A stretch of 38,396 bases of DNA, taken from IMG/VR virus record IMGVR_UViG_3300002242_000342, positions 1 to 38,396 of that record; one strand, 5' to 3'. The notes beneath the pieces are model-generated. The model did no database searches, was not told where the DNA came from, and worked only from the letters and a program-made list of their open reading frames with translations. Position numbers and translations under genes: made by a program. How positions within the stretch are numbered: position 1 is the first letter of the stretch; the number at the start of each line of letters is the position of its first letter. This stretch comes from a virus. This document shows, piece after piece, positions 21,538-28,236 of this stretch.

Positions 21538-23227
21538 AGAACTAAGTCTGGAGTTATCTAAGGCGTGGGAGGCGATGACCGCAGAGTTCCCGCTCCTTGC
21601 TTCAGCGAACACCGTACACAGAACCACACGTGGACAACCCATGAACTTCGGATCCATGCCTAGCTTGGTTGAGTTCTATACCGATTTTCCAAACATCGAC
21701 GGAGCGGACCTCTGCAAGGCTACCCAGACTGGTGGTTCGGAGTGCCTGATCCAACTCGGACTGCACAACGCAGGTAGACGGGGCCGGATTGTTGCCTACG
21801 TTCTGCCGACGCACTCTCTGCGAAACCGATTCGTGCAGCGACGTATCCAGCCGCTAATCAACGAAGTGCCAGAGTACCGGGCAATGTCCGGTGGATACCA
21901 GACCCTGGATGGCGGCAAGAAGAAGGGTGCGGAGAACTTAAGCGTTCGCGAGTTCGGTGAGGGAGCCATGCTGTTCCTGGGATCGAACTCGGTCAACGAC
22001 TTTATCGAATTCTCGGCGGACACGCTGATCATAGACGAACTCGAACAGTGCGTTCCGGCCAACTTGGCCAAAGCGCAGGACCGTATTCGTATGTCACCGT
22101 ACCCGCAGACCTATAAGGTTGCCAACCCGACAATCGCGAACCACGGGATCTGCAAGTTGTTCGACAAGGGCGACGGACGCCTATTTCACTGGCCCTGTGG
22201 CAGATGCGGGCACCGGCAGCCGATGGACTTCTGGTCCGCGATCGTTCACCAGGACGATAATGGCGACTGGGTTCCCAGAGACAAGTCACGATGGACTCAC
22301 CTGCGACTCAACAACGGAAAGGGTCCAGACCTTCGCCCCGTTTGCGTCAAGTGCGGCAAGCCATTCGAGAGGGAGGCTGATGGGGCAGCCTGGGTCGCAG
22401 AGCGTCCAGGAAAGCGCAGAAGCTATCGCATGTCCCGACTGGACGTTCTGTCTGACCGCGTGTTCGACATCTATAAGGAATTCGAGGATGCGTCAGACGA
22501 CGAAGACAGGATTCAAGCATTCTATGCTGGTGCTCTTGGGCTTGGTTACGAGCCGCAGGGCATGAGCCTGAATGCTGGACACCTGGACAAGGTTTCAACC
22601 GGAAGTCGGATCGACTGGTACGGTGGAGACGAGTACGCTCGCGAGACTGTCATAATGGGCGTCGACGTAAACAAGAAGCTCAATATACAGATCGGCATCA
22701 CGGAGCGATCGGACGACGGGACATCAATGCTCCGCGTAGTACATATCTCCGAGGCCAAGGATGTGGACGACCTCAAGAAGCTGATGCTCGCGTTCCATGT
22801 AAATGTGTGCGTAATCGACGCCATGCCGGAGATGCGCCTAGTCAAGCAGTTTCAGGACTGGTCACAACAGCACACTGCCGCGCAGGTGTTTGCTTGTCGG
22901 TTCTTCGGTCAAGAGCGACTAGGCCGAGAGCGATTCGCTATGAAGTTGAACTACCAGGAGTGGTCAGTAAACGTGGACCGGACGCAAGTCATGGACGAGC
23001 ACGTGCAGTCTATTCTGCAGCAGAGGATCATCTTCCCGAGTGACTCCTTCTCTTGTTACCCGACGTGGGACAGGCAGATGGTTGCGCCCAAGCGGATCTG
23101 GGACGAGAAGAAGGGCAAGTTCTACTGGCACGAAGGAAGCGCAAGAGATGACGCGCACCTCACGTCGGTATATTCAATAATCGCCATGGAGATCTCCGGC
23201 CAGTCGGGCGGGTTTATGAAGTGGTGA
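21524..23227 (+). CDS. terL: Terminase large subunit (lambda gpA-type)
   Basis: This is the DNA-packaging motor, 567 residues. The ATPase part has an unusual Walker A (ATQTGGSE, residues 66-73) and Walker B IIDELEQ (D171, E172). A cysteine pair CGRC (225-228) and a second CVKC (274-277) form the zinc-binding insert typical of the GpA family. The nuclease has D381 in GVDVNK, D432 in VIDAMPE and D542-D543 near the end (ARDDAHLTS). Length and order match gpA-like enzymes, which in known phages cut at cohesive ends. The start at 21524 is set by GGAGG six bases upstream; a long in-frame upstream extension lacks a ribosome site. Confidence 0.93.
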   Translation: MREVEELSLELSKAWEAMTAEFPLLASANTVHRTTRGQPMNFGSMPSLVEFYTDFPNIDGADLCKATQTGGSECLIQLGLHNAGRRGRIVAYVLPTHSLRNRFVQRRIQPLINEVPEYRAMSGGYQTLDGGKKKGAENLSVREFGEGAMLFLGSNSVNDFIEFSADTLIIDELEQCVPANLAKAQDRIRMSPYPQTYKVANPTIANHGICKLFDKGDGRLFHWPCGRCGHRQPMDFWSAIVHQDDNGDWVPRDKSRWTHLRLNNGKGPDLRPVCVKCGKPFEREADGAAWVAERPGKRRSYRMSRLDVLSDRVFDIYKEFEDASDDEDRIQAFYAGALGLGYEPQGMSLNAGHLDKVSTGSRIDWYGGDEYARETVIMGVDVNKKLNIQIGITERSDDGTSMLRVVHISEAKDVDDLKKLMLAFHVNVCVIDAMPEMRLVKQFQDWSQQHTAAQVFACRFFGQERLGRERFAMKLNYQEWSVNVDRTQVMDEHVQSILQQRIIFPSDSFSCYPTWDRQMVAPKRIWDEKKGKFYWHEGSARDDAHLTSVYSIIAMEISGQSGGFMKW

Positions 23228-23230
23228 CGA

Positions 23231-23270
23231 AAAAGACCAGCCTCTCATATTTCCGAGAGACTGGCCTTTA
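23231..23270. terminator. Bidirectional terminator between terminase and the convergent gene
   Basis: The stem AAAGACCAGCCTCTC and GAGAGACTGGCCTTT encloses ATATTTCC, with one mismatch. On the minus strand it ends in TTTTT, on the plus strand in TTT, so it can serve both converging genes. A second, weaker inverted repeat (AACCTG...CAGGTT) lies just right of it. Confidence 0.8.
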
Positions 23271-23313
23271 ACCTGTCGGGTAGTTCCCACCATTGCGGCA
23301 GGTTAAAATTACG

Positions 23314-23727
23314 CTACACGTCGTTCACGGTCATGCTGACGCTGATGACTTTGTAGTTGAAGTTGTTGGAAACAACAACGGTGAATCCGTAGATGTCAGT
23401 TCCGCCAGTAAAGGCTGGAGCTGTTCCGCTAAATGTGCCAGCGTTGTCAACTGCTTCAAAGCCGAAGGGCATGACTATGTCCCACTGTGTGGCCTGTCCA
23501 CTTAGTCCGTGGAGAAGTGCAGACAAGTCTTCGGAGAAAGCTGCGCCTTCGTCGCAAGAGAATGAGTGAAACTCTGAAGAAAGCACAACCTTCAGGATTC
23601 CGGGTACGGGCGTGCTGTCGTCGGAGTAATCGTCGACGTAGTTAAGCATTTTTTCAATGCGGTTAGCTAAAGGTGTGTTGTTAAGTGCAGCGCGTAACCG
23701 CTGCTTTTCAAGAGTAGAAAGAGCCAT
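23314..23727 (-). CDS. Hypothetical structural-like protein, 137 residues
   Basis: The N-terminus (KQRLRAALNNTPLANRIEKM) closely resembles that of the 323-residue protein at 29713-30684, so the two share an N-terminal module. The rest is strand-rich (GILKVVLSSEFHSFSCDEGA, YGFTVVVSNNFNYKVISVSM), typical of small virion or tail-tip proteins. Start ATG at 23727 after CGGAG; a late-type motif is 30 bases upstream. Confidence 0.65.
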   Translation of the reverse strand: MALSTLEKQRLRAALNNTPLANRIEKMLNYVDDYSDDSTPVPGILKVVLSSEFHSFSCDEGAAFSEDLSALLHGLSGQATQWDIVMPFGFEAVDNAGTFSGTAPAFTGGTDIYGFTVVVSNNFNYKVISVSMTVNDV

Positions 23728-23756
23728 TAGTATCTCCGGGTTGTAGTGATCAACAC

Positions 23757-23766
23757 GTTATATCCC
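23757..23766 (-). promoter_or_regulatory. Late-promoter-like motif GGGATATAAC
   Basis: It follows a strong terminator by 5 bases and drives the 137-residue gene. Confidence 0.55.
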
Positions 23767-23770
23767 AGAT

Positions 23771-23814
23771 GAAGAAGAACCCCAGTGCTTTATCCGTCAA
23801 GAGCACTGGGGTTC
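23771..23814 (-). terminator. Strong rho-independent terminator
   Basis: The perfect 12-base stem AACCCCAGTGCT / AGCACTGGGGTT is followed by CTTCTTC on the minus strand. It ends only the short transcript that would begin at the motif 23864-23874. Confidence 0.8.
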
Positions 23815-23863
23815 AAATGTGGAGGAAGGGGAATTGGGGTACGCATGGGGTCACGTACATAAA
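23771..23863 (-). ncRNA. Candidate small RNA with an anti-Shine-Dalgarno-like loop
   Basis: This unit of about 90 bases lies between a late-type motif and a strong terminator. Before the terminator stem it carries CCCCTTCCTCCAC, complementary to the GTGGAGGA ribosome sites found before many genes here. A 15-codon frame from an ATG at about 23858 has no ribosome site. Existence and function are inferred. Confidence 0.4.
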
Positions 23864-23874
23864 CTTATATCCCC
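23864..23874 (-). promoter_or_regulatory. Late-promoter-like motif GGGGATATAAG
   Basis: It is back to back with a plus-strand GGTATAAAA at 23879-23887, making a compact divergent pair. Confidence 0.5.
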
Positions 23875-23876
23875 AG

Positions 23877-23887
23877 TGGTATAAAAA
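23877..23887 (+). promoter_or_regulatory. Variant late motif GTGGTATAAAA
   Basis: It lies 16 bases upstream of the probable TTG start of the next plus-strand gene. No -35 box is seen. Confidence 0.35.
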
Positions 23888-23902
23888 GGTGGAGGCACTT
23901 TG

Positions 23903-24235
23903 TTGTATAATTACGAAAGACTTGTTGGTGAGTTCGCGATGATCATACCAACGCACGAAGGAAGGATCATGCTCGAACTCGACAATGGGAGGGCCAGGTT
24001 GGGCCAGAAGTCCTGGGTGGTTCTTCACGATATGACGCAACAAAGCTGGACAGGATACAGCAGAAGCACAACGGAACTTTGGGGCGTTGAACTCTGGGGG
24101 GAGGTCATTATCACCATGACGTCCGACGTTGTTGATGACGAGTGGATAGCAGCGCACAAGGGTGGAACGACAGTTGACCCTGATCCTCTTGTGGCCCTGG
24201 CCATTGCGCTGTACGAATGTTCCGAATACGCTTGA
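23903..24235 (+). CDS. Hypothetical protein, 110 residues, TTG start
   Basis: The product is soluble, tryptophan-rich in the middle (SWTGYSRSTTELWGVELWGE) with a helical end (DPLVALAIALYECSEYA). Not recognised. GGAGG precedes two adjacent TTG codons (23900 and 23903); the second has the better seven-base spacing. There is no ATG at the right distance. Confidence 0.6.
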   Translation: MYNYERLVGEFAMIIPTHEGRIMLELDNGRARLGQKSWVVLHDMTQQSWTGYSRSTTELWGVELWGEVIITMTSDVVDDEWIAAHKGGTTVDPDPLVALAIALYECSEYA

Positions 24236-24260
24236 CAGGTCTGCCCTGAAGGGGTATAAC
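24232..24260 (+). promoter_or_regulatory. Sigma70-type promoter with GGGGTATAAC -10
   Basis: TTGACA and TATAAC are 17 bases apart. This is the best promoter in the window, and its -10 region is also a perfect copy of the late motif, so both factors might use it. Confidence 0.8.
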
Positions 24261-24282
24261 CTAGTAATACTGTGGAGGTATT

Positions 24283-24513
24283 ATGGAAAGATTCACAACA
24301 AGAGAGCACTACATTCAGTCAGTGCACGACCTTATCGCGGCAAACGCCGCTTGGCAGAAGACGGAGCCGAAGTCGCAGGAGCGCAAGGACGCTTTTCTGG
24401 CATACGAGCAAGCACTCGGCGGCGCGCAGATTCGCGCGTCCAGGCTGGGATACCAGGAGCACCAAGTGTTCTCTGATGGCATGAAGATCCGAGAAGGTCA
24501 GAATGTCGTCTAA
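24283..24513 (+). CDS. Hypothetical protein, 76 residues
   Basis: The product is helical and charged (KTEPKSQERKDAFLAYEQAL). Not recognised. GGAGG is five bases before the ATG. It overlaps the DUF3310 gene by 11 bases. Confidence 0.65.
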   Translation: MERFTTREHYIQSVHDLIAANAAWQKTEPKSQERKDAFLAYEQALGGAQIRASRLGYQEHQVFSDGMKIREGQNVV

Positions 24514-24715
24514 GGAGATGGTGAACCACCCAGACCATTATAACGCTGGAAGTATCGAGGCTATCGACTTCATCGAGGCGTGCGACTTAAACTTCTCTTT
24601 GGGAAACGCAGTGAAATACATCGTGCGCGCTGACCACAAGGGTAACAGGGAACAGGATCTGCGCAAGGCGCTATTCTACATACAACGGGAGATCGGCAGA
24701 TGCTCAAAAGAATAA
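24503..24715 (+). CDS. DUF3310 family protein
   Basis: This 70-residue protein matches a small family common in phages: VNHPDHYNAGSIEAIDFIEA at the front, then GNAVKYIVRADHKG, and RKALFYIQREI near the end. Those conserved H, Y, G, N, K and R residues are all present. The family is often found fused or next to nucleotide metabolism enzymes, but its reaction is not known. It overlaps the genes on both sides. Confidence 0.88.
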   Translation: MSSKEMVNHPDHYNAGSIEAIDFIEACDLNFSLGNAVKYIVRADHKGNREQDLRKALFYIQREIGRCSKE

Positions 24716-24828
24716 TCAAGTGGTTCAGGAACTTGGGCGCTTTCGGAATTGGCATGCTTGTAGGAACGATGTACGGGTCTACCGTCGCCAGCATTACGGC
24801 ATATTTTATGCTTGTAGCAATCAAATAG
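24700..24828 (+). CDS. Small membrane protein, 42 residues
   Basis: A basic N-terminus (MLKRIIKWFR) is followed by one hydrophobic, glycine-rich stretch (GAFGIGMLVGTMYG...ITAYFMLVAI) that could span the membrane once or as a hairpin. It overlaps the end of the DUF3310 gene by 16 bases and is in the same operon. Function unknown; holin-like or exclusion peptides are among the options. Confidence 0.55.
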   Translation: MLKRIIKWFRNLGAFGIGMLVGTMYGSTVASITAYFMLVAIK

Positions 24829-24829
24829 C

Positions 24830-24858
24830 TTGACAGGAACTGCCGGAGTACCTACTAT
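24830..24858 (+). promoter_or_regulatory. Sigma70-type promoter
   Basis: TTGACA and TACTAT are 17 bases apart, overlapping the preceding stop codon by a few bases. Confidence 0.75.
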
Positions 24859-24882
24859 CTTGGTAGCAACAAGGAGGTTCCT

Positions 24883-25056
24883 GTGGACCGAAAATTCAAG
24901 AATGCCAATGAAATAGAGAAGGGAGACTTCGTAGATGGTTTCGAGGTTGTTGACGCTGTACATGTGGCAGACTCGTCGATACTAACCATAAGGATCAGAG
25001 ATGGTGTCGAGCTTCCCTTCAGGTTCAAGGGCTGCGAGAGTTTGCCTTGTTCGTAA
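24883..25056 (+). CDS. Hypothetical protein, 57 residues, GTG start
   Basis: AAGGAGG lies six bases before the GTG, and the frame runs without break to TAA. The product is a small strand-rich protein (GDFVDGFEVVDAVHV, SSILTIRIRDGVELPF). Not recognised. The next gene begins inside its stop codon. Confidence 0.6.
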   Translation: MDRKFKNANEIEKGDFVDGFEVVDAVHVADSSILTIRIRDGVELPFRFKGCESLPCS

Positions 25057-25280
25057 TGTATATAGACGGCGTTCCGGTAGCCATGAACGAGGATCGCTCG
25101 ATCCTTGACGAGTGCGCTGCCGGGACCAAGATTAACGACATGGAGATTCGTGGCGAGGTGCGGGAAGTGGAAGTCCGCAAGGTCGGGCCACGGGATCCAG
25201 TTTGGAAGAAGATTAAGCGGGCATCAAAGTTGTACGCAGACGGCGACATCGAGGGTGCCAGGGGGATAATGGGATGGTGA
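25056..25280 (+). CDS. Hypothetical protein, 74 residues
   Basis: It starts at the ATG within TAATG, so it is coupled to the gene before. The product is charged (EIRGEVREVEVRKVGPRDPV) with a helical end (KKIKRASKLYADGDIEGARG). Not recognised. Confidence 0.65.
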   Translation: MYIDGVPVAMNEDRSILDECAAGTKINDMEIRGEVREVEVRKVGPRDPVWKKIKRASKLYADGDIEGARGIMGW

Positions 25281-25558
25281 TGAGCAGTCAAAAAAGGTTT
25301 GAATCTGCAAATTCAAGAGTTAGAAACGCCCTCGCCATAAGGCGAGACAATCCAAAAATGGCGTTCCGCATGCTTGTGGCAGCCGCAGATATATACGAAG
25401 AGCTTGAGCTGTGGAATTTGAGCCAGAACACACTTGAGTATGCGTTTGAGATTCAGTGCGACTTCATGGGCGGGGAGAACCTGAAGAGGTTCGGAAGCCT
25501 GATCAGGGACGCGAGGATCCAAGAGTTTGCCAAGCACTTAGAGGCGGGTGAAGCGTGA
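25280..25558 (+). CDS. Hypothetical helical protein, 92 residues (TPR-like)
   Basis: It is nearly all helix with the hydrophobic spacing of helix-turn-helix repeats (AFRMLVAAADIYEELELWNL, SQNTLEYAFEIQCDFMGG). TGATG links it to the previous stop; an in-frame ATG at 25274 is an alternative start. A binding role is possible; not recognised further. Confidence 0.6.
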   Translation: MSSQKRFESANSRVRNALAIRRDNPKMAFRMLVAAADIYEELELWNLSQNTLEYAFEIQCDFMGGENLKRFGSLIRDARIQEFAKHLEAGEA

Positions 25559-25575
25559 TATGGTGGAGGGACAGC

Positions 25576-25785
25576 TTGTGCCTGAAGCATATGAGGCTAC
25601 TGATCAAGGAGATCGGGATAGAGGAAATGGCGCACCCCAGGGAGTCCTCACTTCCGGGTTGCGCGGTTCGCGTTGAGCCGGAGGCAATAGCGGCACTGCT
25701 CACGGCGCTGGACGAAAAATCGATTAAGTACTTTACTACGCTCGACGGATGTGACATAATTGTCCAAATAGCAGGAGAACTGTGA
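25576..25785 (+). CDS. Hypothetical protein, 69 residues, TTG start
   Basis: GGAGGG is five bases before an in-frame TTG at 25576. The alternative is GTG at 25555, which overlaps the previous stop (GTGA) but has a poorer ribosome site. Short helices (EPEAIAALLTALDEKSIKYF) and an end strand. Not recognised. Confidence 0.55.
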   Translation: MCLKHMRLLIKEIGIEEMAHPRESSLPGCAVRVEPEAIAALLTALDEKSIKYFTTLDGCDIIVQIAGEL

Positions 25786-26018
25786 TGAAATACAATGAAG
25801 AGATAGTAGAATACTTCGCCTGGGATCCGGACGGAAGGTGCTCTGATGGGTTTAGGTACCTTGACGATGCAGAGGTTGCCGCAATGAACGGAGATTACAG
25901 GTACGTCGTCCTGGGGTGCCCGCAAGAATCCATCGAGATCGTAATCGACATGAAGGAAGATGGCGACCGTGGATTCGGATTCAGCGACGTTCTGGACTTT
26001 TTTGAACAAAACGCTTGA
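25785..26018 (+). CDS. Hypothetical acidic protein, 77 residues
   Basis: AGGAG lies seven bases before the ATG, which overlaps the previous stop (TGATG). Acidic and aromatic (EYFAWDPDGRCSDGFRYLDD). Not recognised. The next promoter's -35 box overlaps its stop codon. Confidence 0.6.
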   Translation: MKYNEEIVEYFAWDPDGRCSDGFRYLDDAEVAAMNGDYRYVVLGCPQESIEIVIDMKEDGDRGFGFSDVLDFFEQNA

Positions 26019-26043
26019 CGCACGATCCTCCGCTGGCTAGTTT
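26015..26043 (+). promoter_or_regulatory. Sigma70-type promoter
   Basis: TTGACG and TAGTTT are 17 bases apart, at the stop codon of the previous gene. It feeds the methyltransferase operon. Confidence 0.65.
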
Positions 26044-26062
26044 AAAGTCATCGGAGGAAAAC

Positions 26063-26311
26063 ATGGAAAACAAGAAACTCATCGCCAAGGCATTTCGCAC
26101 ACTTCGCAATCACGGGTATCATGTGCGCATGTCTACTCCTGAAATGATTAGGATGGGCAAGGCTGGCAACTGGATCGAGATCAGCCTCGACAAATCATCC
26201 TATGTCGCTTACCGTGAGTACAACAACGGTCGCCTGGGAGAGGAGAAGACCGCTGCTTTCTCCCCCAGAGACCTTAATTTAGCGGTGCAACTCTGCATCG
26301 ACATCTTTTAG
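26063..26311 (+). CDS. Hypothetical protein, 82 residues
   Basis: The start is the ATG after CGGAGGAAAAC. Helical N-terminus (KKLIAKAFRTLRNHGYHV), then strands with aromatic residues. Not recognised. It is nine bases upstream of the methyltransferase and in the same operon. Confidence 0.65.
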   Translation: MENKKLIAKAFRTLRNHGYHVRMSTPEMIRMGKAGNWIEISLDKSSYVAYREYNNGRLGEEKTAAFSPRDLNLAVQLCIDIF

Positions 26312-26319
26312 GAGGAGAA

Positions 26320-26904
26320 ATGACAAAGAAGTATTCAGTGATCTGCGCGGACCCACCCTGGGCATACAAGAGCGCACGCACACTACAGGGGAAGACCAGT
26401 CACCTTACAGCCAAGGCTGGACAGCAGTACAAGACTGTCGGAAGCAAGTCTCTGCATGACATCGGTCGGCACCTGCATCAGGTTGTCGAGGACGACAGCA
26501 TCCTGTTCCTTTGGTGCACAGGGCCGGTATTGGCTGAAGCCATCGACCTCATGGCTGCCTGGGAGTACCCGTACTCACAAGTCGCATTCGTATGGAACAA
26601 GGTCAACGGGAACCCTGGAAGCTACACTCACACGAATTGCGAGTTCGTCCTGGTTGGACGTCGCAACCGGATCCCCAAGCCTTACAAGAGGGCTTCTGCT
26701 CGCCAGTACGTCGAGATTAAGAAGACGGGACACAGCGTTAAGCCAGAGGACATCCAGGACCGCATCGAGAAGATGTTTGGCCGCGAGGACCATGCCCACC
26801 TTGAGCTGTTCGCTAGGCGTCACCGAGAGGGCTGGGAGTGCCTTGGGAACGAGATCAGCGGGAACGACATCCGCCTGGACCTAGATCTGCTTGCTTTAAA
26901 ATAA
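26320..26904 (+). CDS. MT-A70 family adenine methyltransferase
   Basis: The product has 194 residues. The catalytic DPPW is at residues 11-14 (ICADPPWAYKS), where the family has it, and further family blocks follow: LFLWCTGPVLAEA, VAFVWNKVNGN, the KTGHSVKPED segment and HLELFARRHREGWE. These enzymes put a methyl group on the N6 of adenine. Phage members most often methylate DNA, possibly to evade host restriction. The target motif cannot be read from sequence. Start ATG at 26320 with a strong AGGAGGAG. Confidence 0.92.
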   Translation: MTKKYSVICADPPWAYKSARTLQGKTSHLTAKAGQQYKTVGSKSLHDIGRHLHQVVEDDSILFLWCTGPVLAEAIDLMAAWEYPYSQVAFVWNKVNGNPGSYTHTNCEFVLVGRRNRIPKPYKRASARQYVEIKKTGHSVKPEDIQDRIEKMFGREDHAHLELFARRHREGWECLGNEISGNDIRLDLDLLALK

Positions 26905-26909
26905 ATAAC

Positions 26910-26939
26910 TTGACATGTGTGGTGAAGCTGTGATACGGT
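26910..26939 (+). promoter_or_regulatory. Sigma70-type promoter with no gene directly downstream
   Basis: TTGACA is followed after 17-18 bases by ATACGG/TACGGT. The -10 is weaker than others here. Only about 90 bases lie between it and a terminator. Confidence 0.5.
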
Positions 26940-26940
26940 T

Positions 26941-27029
26941 GTTTTATGTAAAAATAAGGGCGATCACTCACATCCTTCATGGGACTTCAGCCCCCCTCCA
27001 GTGCGGACTGGAGGGGGCGCTTAATTTTT
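26941..27029 (+). ncRNA. Candidate small RNA between a promoter and a terminator
   Basis: The intergenic stretch after the methyltransferase gene has its own promoter and a very strong terminator, but no frame with a ribosome site; the first ATG is followed at once by a stop. It could be a regulatory RNA or a terminated leader. No known family is recognised. Confidence 0.4.
26990..27029 (+). terminator. Rho-independent terminator
   Basis: The stem GCCCCCCTCCAGT / ACTGGAGGGGGC with loop GCGG, then GCTTAATTTTT. It ends the methyltransferase operon and the candidate small RNA. Confidence 0.85.
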
Positions 27030-27040
27030 GAAATAATGCC

Positions 27041-27069
27041 TTGACGATTTGTCCCACAGGGGCTATGCT
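27041..27069 (+). promoter_or_regulatory. Sigma70-type promoter
   Basis: TTGACG and TATGCT are 17 bases apart. Confidence 0.65.
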
Positions 27070-27094
27070 GTAGGCACTGATATAGGAGTGTGAA

Positions 27095-27409
27095 ATGCGT
27101 CAATTTGAAGTAAAGAAAAATGGTCACGAGTGGCTTGTTACCCATTGCGACACGGGCATAAGTCAATTCATTCCAAGCAGCGAAACGCAGCCAAAGGCTG
27201 TGCTGCTCGAACTGGCAGACGACTTCGTGTACTGGCACGAGCTTTCTCGCGAACACGGTGCAGAAACGATCAAGTGCCACAAGATGAACGTCACCGCCGA
27301 CTTCTTGCTGGACGTGGACTTTACTCTTGAGGATGCAAGCCGACTTCAGTGGGAACTCGCGACAGAAGCGTGCGCCGATCCGTACACCTTTTACGGAGGA
27401 GAAGACTAG
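27095..27409 (+). CDS. Hypothetical acidic protein, 104 residues
   Basis: The start follows AGGAGTGTGAA. Strand-rich front (QFEVKKNGHEWLVTHCDTGI) and a helical middle (ETQPKAVLLELADDFVYWHE). Not recognised. It stands alone between its promoter and the next one. Confidence 0.65.
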   Translation: MRQFEVKKNGHEWLVTHCDTGISQFIPSSETQPKAVLLELADDFVYWHELSREHGAETIKCHKMNVTADFLLDVDFTLEDASRLQWELATEACADPYTFYGGED

Positions 27410-27416
27410 GGCACAG

Positions 27417-27426
27417 GGGGTATAAC
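27417..27426 (+). promoter_or_regulatory. Late-promoter-like motif GGGGTATAAC on the plus strand
   Basis: This is a perfect copy, 77 bases upstream of the 27-residue gene and 23 bases upstream of a sigma70-type promoter. Confidence 0.5.
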
Positions 27427-27448
27427 AATACCTATGCATATAAAAGAC

Positions 27449-27477
27449 TTGACACGCGACATACTTGGTGGCATAAT
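27449..27477 (+). promoter_or_regulatory. Sigma70-type promoter
   Basis: TTGACA and CATAAT are 17 bases apart. Confidence 0.7.
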
Positions 27478-27502
27478 GTCCGAATTAGACATTGGAGCAG
27501 AT

Positions 27503-27586
27503 ATGTGCATGTTGAAGGCTGAATGTGTGGCGTGGACTTTTACATGGATGTGCTTTGGCACACTGTTCGCATCGTGTCTGCAATGA
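27503..27586 (+). CDS. Membrane microprotein, 27 residues
   Basis: GGAG is six bases before the ATG. One hydrophobic stretch (AWTFTWMCFGTLFASCL) could span the membrane. The stop overlaps the next start (ATGA). Four cysteines in 27 residues is unusual. Function unknown. Confidence 0.45.
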   Translation: MCMLKAECVAWTFTWMCFGTLFASCLQ

Positions 27587-27729
27587 TAGAATTCATCATG
27601 ACTATAATGTTCGCGGTTGCATCCGCACCACTCGTTGTATTTCTGTTTATGTCGCTTGAAGACGGGCAGGAGGTGCCCTGCGCAATGCTTGAAAAGAACG
27701 AGCGGATGTGGGAAGATAAAAGTCGATAA
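27583..27729 (+). CDS. Small membrane protein, 48 residues
   Basis: The N-terminal half is one hydrophobic helix (FIMTIMFAVASAPLVVFLFM) and the C-terminal half is charged (EKNERMWEDKSR), so it is probably an N-in or N-out single-span protein. It is coupled to the 27-residue gene by ATGA. Their close pairing suggests a joint role, such as a holin/antiholin-like or exclusion pair; this is a guess. Confidence 0.5.
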   Translation: MIEFIMTIMFAVASAPLVVFLFMSLEDGQEVPCAMLEKNERMWEDKSR

Positions 27730-27734
27730 AGTTG

Positions 27735-27763
27735 TTGACTAATGCAGCAGCAGAAAGTATATA
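27735..27763 (+). promoter_or_regulatory. Sigma70-type promoter
   Basis: TTGACT and TATATA are 17 bases apart. Confidence 0.7.
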
Positions 27764-27794
27764 ACCACAGGGCCACCCTGTGAGGAGCAGCCCC

Positions 27795-27896
27795 ATGACG
27801 TTAGAAGGATTAATTTTAGGACTTGTGATCGGAACCTGTATACTCGCATATCATGCCTACAGGGGCGATCTTGACTTAGGAGATAATGATGATTAA
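27795..27896 (+). CDS. Membrane microprotein, 33 residues
   Basis: GGAG lies eight bases before the ATG. Residues about 4-20 are hydrophobic (EGLILGLVIGTCILAYHA) and the tail is acidic (DLDLGDNDD). Its end overlaps the next gene. Function unknown. Confidence 0.5.
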   Translation: MTLEGLILGLVIGTCILAYHAYRGDLDLGDNDD

Positions 27897-28236
27897 AAGA
27901 CTGATTTTTATAACTGCCGCATTGACCCTTTCGGCCACCTCAATGGCGGGACGAATGGATCCCGTTATGATTGCTTCGTGCGAGAATCCATTCGAGGCCA
28001 AACTGATCTCCTTCGGGGAGAGGTTCATGCTTTACGCTGGAGAGGACGAGGGGGGAGAGCTTTTTGACATGGCAAAGCCGGGCTCGAAGGCTCTTGTGCT
28101 GTCCTCTGCTCCGGAAATCCGAAGCGGACGTCGGCGCATCAACGTGTACGTCCTTGACCTTGAGGGCTTCTTCGCTCGCGCAGTGTGGGATACCAAGAAG
28201 AAAGAGTTCAAAAAGGTCGCTGGCTGTGAAGAGTAG
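27886..28236 (+). CDS. Exported hypothetical protein, 116 residues
   Basis: The N-terminus MIKRLIFITAALTLSATSMA is a clear signal peptide (basic start, hydrophobic core, small residues then MAG), so the mature protein is probably periplasmic. The rest has two cysteines (ASCENPF and VAGCEE) that could form a disulfide. Start ATG at 27886 after AGGAG; the second ATG is three bases on. The nuclease gene begins inside its 3' end. Confidence 0.7.
   Translation: MMIKRLIFITAALTLSATSMAGRMDPVMIASCENPFEAKLISFGERFMLYAGEDEGGELFDMAKPGSKALVLSSAPEIRSGRRRINVYVLDLEGFFARAVWDTKKKEFKKVAGCEE

Noticed and set aside
26456-26884. Second plus-strand frame of 142 codons within the methyltransferase gene
   Set aside because: The DPPW-bearing frame has the ribosome site and family motifs; this one is an out-of-frame shadow.
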